Assembly (NCBI GenBank): GCA_030838305.1
Contig: JAUTWY010000070.1
Location: 1-8,535 of the forward strand
Length of the DNA stretch: 8,535 nucleotides
From: Acidobacteriaceae bacterium
GTDB taxonomy: Bacteria; Acidobacteriota; Terriglobia; Terriglobales; Acidobacteriaceae
Direction of reading: 5' to 3'
Positions 5,257-8,535 of the stretch are shown one piece after another. The first letter of the stretch is position 1. Each line of letters starts with the position of its first letter. Position numbers and translations under genes: made by a program. A model generated the notes under the pieces. It did no database searches. It was not told where the DNA came from and was given only the letters and a program-made list of their open reading frames with translations.

Positions 5257-7470
5257 ATGCGCCAGCGTGGTTTGTGGGGAGCGGTACTCGTGCTAGCGGT
5301 ATTCGCTGGGCTTACAGCTCCGCCGGCACAGGCACGCGCCCATCATTCCGACGCCTGGGCGCGCGAACATTTCGCCGGAGCGGAGCGGATGCGCGAAGCG
5401 CTGAATGGAAAGCCTCCCGCCGACCGGGGACGCCGCGATTACCAGCGCGTATTGAATGCCTACCGCAGCATTTACCTGGGCGCGCCAAATTCAAGCAAAG
5501 CCGATCCTAGCGTGGTTGCCGTGGCGGAAACGCTGGTAGAAATGGGACGGCACTTCGACGACGACAAGATCCTTCACCAAGCCGTCGCGCAATACAAGTT
5601 CCTGCGTCGCGAATATCCCGGCAGCAAGTATCGCTTCGACGGGCTGTTCACCATCGGCGAGATTTACAAAGACGACTTGAACGATCCCAACTCGGCACGC
5701 GTGGTCTTCCGGGAATTTTTGCGGCGTTATCCCAACAATCGCCTGGCCGATGACGCGCGCCAGGCCATCGCCGACCTGAACCGCGATGCGGACGGCGGAA
5801 AACGCTCCGAAGCGCCGGCGGCTCGCGAGAAGAAACTCGCGGAGAACAACACCAGAAACAAGGACAAAAACGACAAAGAAGATGTAACGGACATCGCAAC
5901 GGACGAGTCTGCGTCGCATAAGCATAAGAATGATGCTCAACCTGGACATCTCCCGCGCGTGACCGGTGTCCGGCACTGGTCCACTCCTGACTACACTCGC
6001 ATCGCGATTGACGTGGAAGGCGATGTGAAATTTTCCGCGCAGCGGATCGCCCATCCTGCTCGCATTTTTTTTGATTTGCACGATACCAGGCTCGCCTCGA
6101 CCCTGGTCGGCAAGAGTTTCGAGGTGGATGACGGTTTCCTGAAAAAGGTTCGCGTGGCTCAGTTTGCGCCGGGACGCACCCGCATCGTGCTCGAGGTCGA
6201 TAACCTTTCGGAGTACGACGCCTTCCTGTTGCCCAATCCCTATCGCCTGATCGTTGATATTCACGGGAAGAATGGCCGGACGCAGCCGCTTAAAGATGCC
6301 ACTGAAACGGCGTCTTCGGAGGCGCAGAGTGCGCTCCCGCCACTGATTCCCAACGTTCATCGCCACACTGTTTTACCCGAGGCTGCGTCCATAGACTCCG
6401 CGCATACGGCATTCGCAACCCAGACCGGATCCCCTCAGACAGTGAACAGTGAAGCGTTCCCCGGAAGTGACAGCGATGCGGCGAGTGAATCTGCCTTACC
6501 ACCTTCAACGGTGCGCAATAGGCCGCAAACCGCTGTGGTTAAAAAAGTCGTGGACGCCGACGATGGCGATTCGAGCGTCATCCCGCAGAACGAGGCTAGG
6601 GTGCTCAAGAGCCGCCGAAACCACATCATCGACTCGCCCTCTGGGTCCAATTCACGTGCTGCCGGCAAGTCGGCAAAGGGATCATCCGATTTTAGTAGCC
6701 GCGAGGCGACGCCAACCTCGAGCGGCGACCGCTCTCTGATTCGAGCCCTGGGATTGAAGATCGGCAAGATCGTCATTGATCCTGGCCACGGCGGCCACGA
6801 TACCGGCACAATCGGTCCCCACGGCCTCGAAGAAAAGGATTTGGTTCTCGAAGTGAGCCGGCGTCTTGGCAAACTACTGGAATCGCGGTTGGGAGCGGAG
6901 GTGGTCTATACGCGCAAGGACGACTCCTTCATCCCGCTGGAAACCCGCACCGCCGTGGCGAACCAGGCGCGCGCCGATCTCTTCGTTTCGATCCATGCGA
7001 ACTCAAGCCGCGATTCTGCGGCGCGCGGAGTCGAGACCTACTACTTGAATTTCACGTCTTCTCCGGAGGCCCTGGAGGTGGCCGCGCGCGAGAACGCGGT
7101 ATCTGAACAATCCATCTACGAACTGCAAGACCTGGTGAAGAAGATCGCGCTGAAGGAAAAGATCGAGGAATCGCGCGAATTTGCCTGGGACGTGCAGCAG
7201 TCATTGCACAACGGTCTGGCCGTGAAGAGCCCGGCGATTCGCAATCGGGGCGTCAAAAAGGCTCCGTTTATTGTGCTGATCGGCGCCAACATGCCCTCAA
7301 TCCTGGCCGAGATTTCTTTTGTCAGCAATCCGACCGATGAGCACCGCCTCGCCACCGGCGAATACCGCCAACGTATCGCCGAATCTCTTTATCGTGGCAT
7401 CGCCAAGTATGTGAATGGGCTGAGCGGGGTTAAAGTCGCCAGCAAAATCGACAAAGCCGCAGGACAGTAA
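5257..7470 (+). CDS. N-acetylmuramoyl-L-alanine amidase with TPR-like, AMIN and Amidase_3 domains
   Basis: A 737-residue exported zinc amidase that cuts the bond between MurNAc and the stem peptide. Numbering from ATG 5257: signal peptide 1-27 (GAVLVLAVFAGLTAPPAQA); helical TPR/BamD-like region about 35-175 (YKFLRREYPGSKYRFDGLF, then FREFLRRYPNNRLADDARQA); charged linker 178-232; AMIN domain about 235-336 (VTGVRHWSTPDYTRIAIDVE, ending PYRLIVDIHG), which targets related amidases to the wall or septum; Ser/Ala-rich low-complexity linker 338-493; Amidase_3 domain about 502-720. Zinc and catalytic residues are intact: H511 in DPGHGGHD, E526 in GLEEKD, H580 in SIHAN and E685 in ILAEISFVSN. Between H580 and E685 lies the helical insert seen in AmiC-type enzymes. 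In-frame TTG 5191 adds 22 polar residues before the signal peptide and is less likely. Function probably complements the preceding lytic transglycosylase in wall turnover or daughter-cell separation. Confidence 0.93.
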   Translation: MRQRGLWGAVLVLAVFAGLTAPPAQARAHHSDAWAREHFAGAERMREALNGKPPADRGRRDYQRVLNAYRSIYLGAPNSSKADPSVVAVAETLVEMGRHFDDDKILHQAVAQYKFLRREYPGSKYRFDGLFTIGEIYKDDLNDPNSARVVFREFLRRYPNNRLADDARQAIADLNRDADGGKRSEAPAAREKKLAENNTRNKDKNDKEDVTDIATDESASHKHKNDAQPGHLPRVTGVRHWSTPDYTRIAIDVEGDVKFSAQRIAHPARIFFDLHDTRLASTLVGKSFEVDDGFLKKVRVAQFAPGRTRIVLEVDNLSEYDAFLLPNPYRLIVDIHGKNGRTQPLKDATETASSEAQSALPPLIPNVHRHTVLPEAASIDSAHTAFATQTGSPQTVNSEAFPGSDSDAASESALPPSTVRNRPQTAVVKKVVDADDGDSSVIPQNEARVLKSRRNHIIDSPSGSNSRAAGKSAKGSSDFSSREATPTSSGDRSLIRALGLKIGKIVIDPGHGGHDTGTIGPHGLEEKDLVLEVSRRLGKLLESRLGAEVVYTRKDDSFIPLETRTAVANQARADLFVSIHANSSRDSAARGVETYYLNFTSSPEALEVAARENAVSEQSIYELQDLVKKIALKEKIEESREFAWDVQQSLHNGLAVKSPAIRNRGVKKAPFIVLIGANMPSILAEISFVSNPTDEHRLATGEYRQRIAESLYRGIAKYVNGLSGVKVASKIDKAAGQ

Positions 7471-7485
7471 GTCCGGGCAGTTTTT
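7453..7485 (+). terminator. Probable Rho-independent terminator after the amidase
   Basis: AAAGCC, then GGAC, loop AGTAA, GTCC, then GGC can pair as a 4-bp plus 3-bp stem with a small internal loop (GCA against G), followed by AG and TTTTT at 7481-7485. The outer AAA can pair with the first T bases. The hairpin overlaps the amidase stop codon. The stem is short, so efficiency is uncertain, but position and T-run fit an operon end. Confidence 0.45.
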
Positions 7486-7571
7486 GATTCCAACCGCCGC
7501 CAGGCTCCGGAAACCTTTTCTCATCCCGTGTGGTCTAATAACAGAAGGGATTCTGTCCAAGTGGTTCACCC

Positions 7572-8535
7572 ATGCGATTTTTACGCTTCGTAGCTGTATT
7601 TCTTTTCGTTGTCTCTCTGGCTGGGCTGTCCTATGCGAACGAGCCGCCGGCGACGGCGGCCGCCCCGCCTATCCTTCCAAAGCAGTTTGCCGGATGGCAG
7701 ATTCAAGGTGCGCCTCAGGCCAGCAAAGATGTGAACTCCGCCGACTCAACCCATGCCGCTTTGCTCAAGGAATATGGCTTCACCGATTTCGAGGCTGCGA
7801 CTTACAAAAGTGACGACGGCCGGACTCTGAAAATCCGCGCCGCGCGATTTAATGACGCCAGCGGTGCTTTTGGCGCATACAGCTTTTATCTGCAACCGGA
7901 AATGGCGCGCGAACAAATCGGCGATCAAGGCGCATCCCTCAATCAACGAGTGCTGTTTTATCGGGGACACATTCTGGTGGACGCGGGGTTCAGCCAGTTG
8001 TCGGTAATGTCGGCTGCAGGCCTTCGCGAATTAGCCGGCGCGTTGCCTCGCCCCACGGGAAACGCGGGGAACCTGCCTCCAATTCTCGCTTTCATGCCGC
8101 ATCACGGTTATGAAGCGAACACTGAGAAATACGCGGAAGGGCCGCTGGCTTTACGCGCGATTGAGTCTCCGCTTCCCGCCGATCTGGTTGATTTCAGCGC
8201 AAGCCCTGAAGTGGTGCTCGGCGAGTACTCCACCCCGAGCGGTGCTGCCACCCTCATGCTGATTGAATATCCGACGCCGGCTTTGGCTGCGGAACATTTG
8301 CGGCGCATCGATGCTGCTCAGCACGCCGCTCAACCAGCGGCTGGAGTCGCCGCAGTCGAAAACGTCGGCCCCTTCTTTAACAAGCGTACGGGTCCGATCA
8401 TTGCCATCGCTGCCGGCCCGCTTTCCGAGAGCGACGCGCGGACGTTGCTGGGTGCCGTAAATTGGGATGCAAGCGTCACCTGGAATGAGAATACGTACTT
8501 CGACAAGAAGAACAACATTGCCAACCTGCTGGTGA
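7572..8535 (+). CDS. Secreted DUF6599-like conserved acidobacterial protein (partial, 3' end outside window)
   Basis: An open frame of 321 codons from ATG 7572 to the right edge with no stop. An in-frame TAA at 7539 and no other start codon before the ATG fix this as the first possible start; no good ribosome site is visible. Residues 1-22 form a signal peptide (FVAVFLFVVSLAGLSYA, cleavage before N23). The mature part has LPKQFAGW (35-42), LLKEYGFTDFEAATY (64-78), RFNDASGAFGAYSFY (92-106), GHILVDAG (132-139), LRELAGALP (151-159) and a second lobe at about 190-300 with a similar strand-turn-strand-helix pattern. These match my memory of DUF6599, a family of unknown function common in Acidobacteriota. 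No catalytic motif is apparent. The visible end (TYFDKKNNIANLLV) may lead into a C-terminal membrane segment beyond the window. It follows the amidase terminator, so it is probably a separate transcription unit. Confidence 0.75.
   Translation, partial: MRFLRFVAVFLFVVSLAGLSYANEPPATAAAPPILPKQFAGWQIQGAPQASKDVNSADSTHAALLKEYGFTDFEAATYKSDDGRTLKIRAARFNDASGAFGAYSFYLQPEMAREQIGDQGASLNQRVLFYRGHILVDAGFSQLSVMSAAGLRELAGALPRPTGNAGNLPPILAFMPHHGYEANTEKYAEGPLALRAIESPLPADLVDFSASPEVVLGEYSTPSGAATLMLIEYPTPALAAEHLRRIDAAQHAAQPAAGVAAVENVGPFFNKRTGPIIAIAAGPLSESDARTLLGAVNWDASVTWNENTYFDKKNNIANLLV

Noticed and set aside
5491..6366. Minus-strand open frame of 291 codons opposite the amidase
   Set aside because: It is antisense to the TPR-like and AMIN regions of an intact amidase, with no domain or ribosome site to support it.
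1..8535. Mobile elements, CRISPR arrays, tRNA/rRNA genes, defence or biosynthetic gene clusters
   Set aside because: No transposase, integrase, terminal repeats, spaced repeat array or tRNA-like cloverleaf was found. All main frames are intact and read as housekeeping, envelope or secreted enzymes.

Overview
The window looks like ordinary chromosome from an Acidobacteriota bacterium, most likely of the Terriglobia/Koribacter type. This is inferred from the style of the proteins (an extended HolB, a two-lobed secreted protein resembling DUF6599, PSMA-like and M61 peptidases), moderately high GC coding sequence and the gene order. No tool was run, so the assignment is tentative. There are no phage genes, insertion sequences, tRNAs, rRNAs or CRISPR arrays.

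Layout. On the minus strand at the left is a two-gene unit of exported peptidases. An M61 glycyl-aminopeptidase-like enzyme (189-2066) is followed 26 bases downstream by the start of a second secreted protein, cut by the window edge (1-162). Its N-terminus looks like an M28 glutamate-carboxypeptidase-II-type enzyme. The unit is read from a divergent intergenic region around 2067-2179.

On the plus strand are five genes. Thymidylate kinase (tmk, 2180-2878) and the DNA polymerase III delta' subunit (holB, 2989-4089) form the widely conserved tmk-holB pair and supply dTTP precursor synthesis and a clamp-loader part. An imperfect inverted repeat sits between them. After a 209-base AT-richer gap with a good sigma-70-type promoter come two cell-wall enzymes: a periplasmic SLT-family lytic transglycosylase (4299-5147), which cuts glycan strands, and a TPR-AMIN-Amidase_3 zinc amidase (5257-7470), which strips stem peptides. 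A plausible Rho-independent terminator follows the amidase. The last gene (7572 to beyond the right edge) encodes a secreted two-lobed protein resembling the acidobacterial DUF6599 family.

I found no clear undescribed system. The points most worth a second look are the inverted repeat between tmk and holB, the HolB protein with a degenerate Walker B, a Ser-substituted SRC motif and an acidic/charged insertion after its zinc module, the paired short D-G-Y-N motifs flanking the transglycosylase domain, the internal duplication in the last protein, and the edge-truncated peptidase gene.
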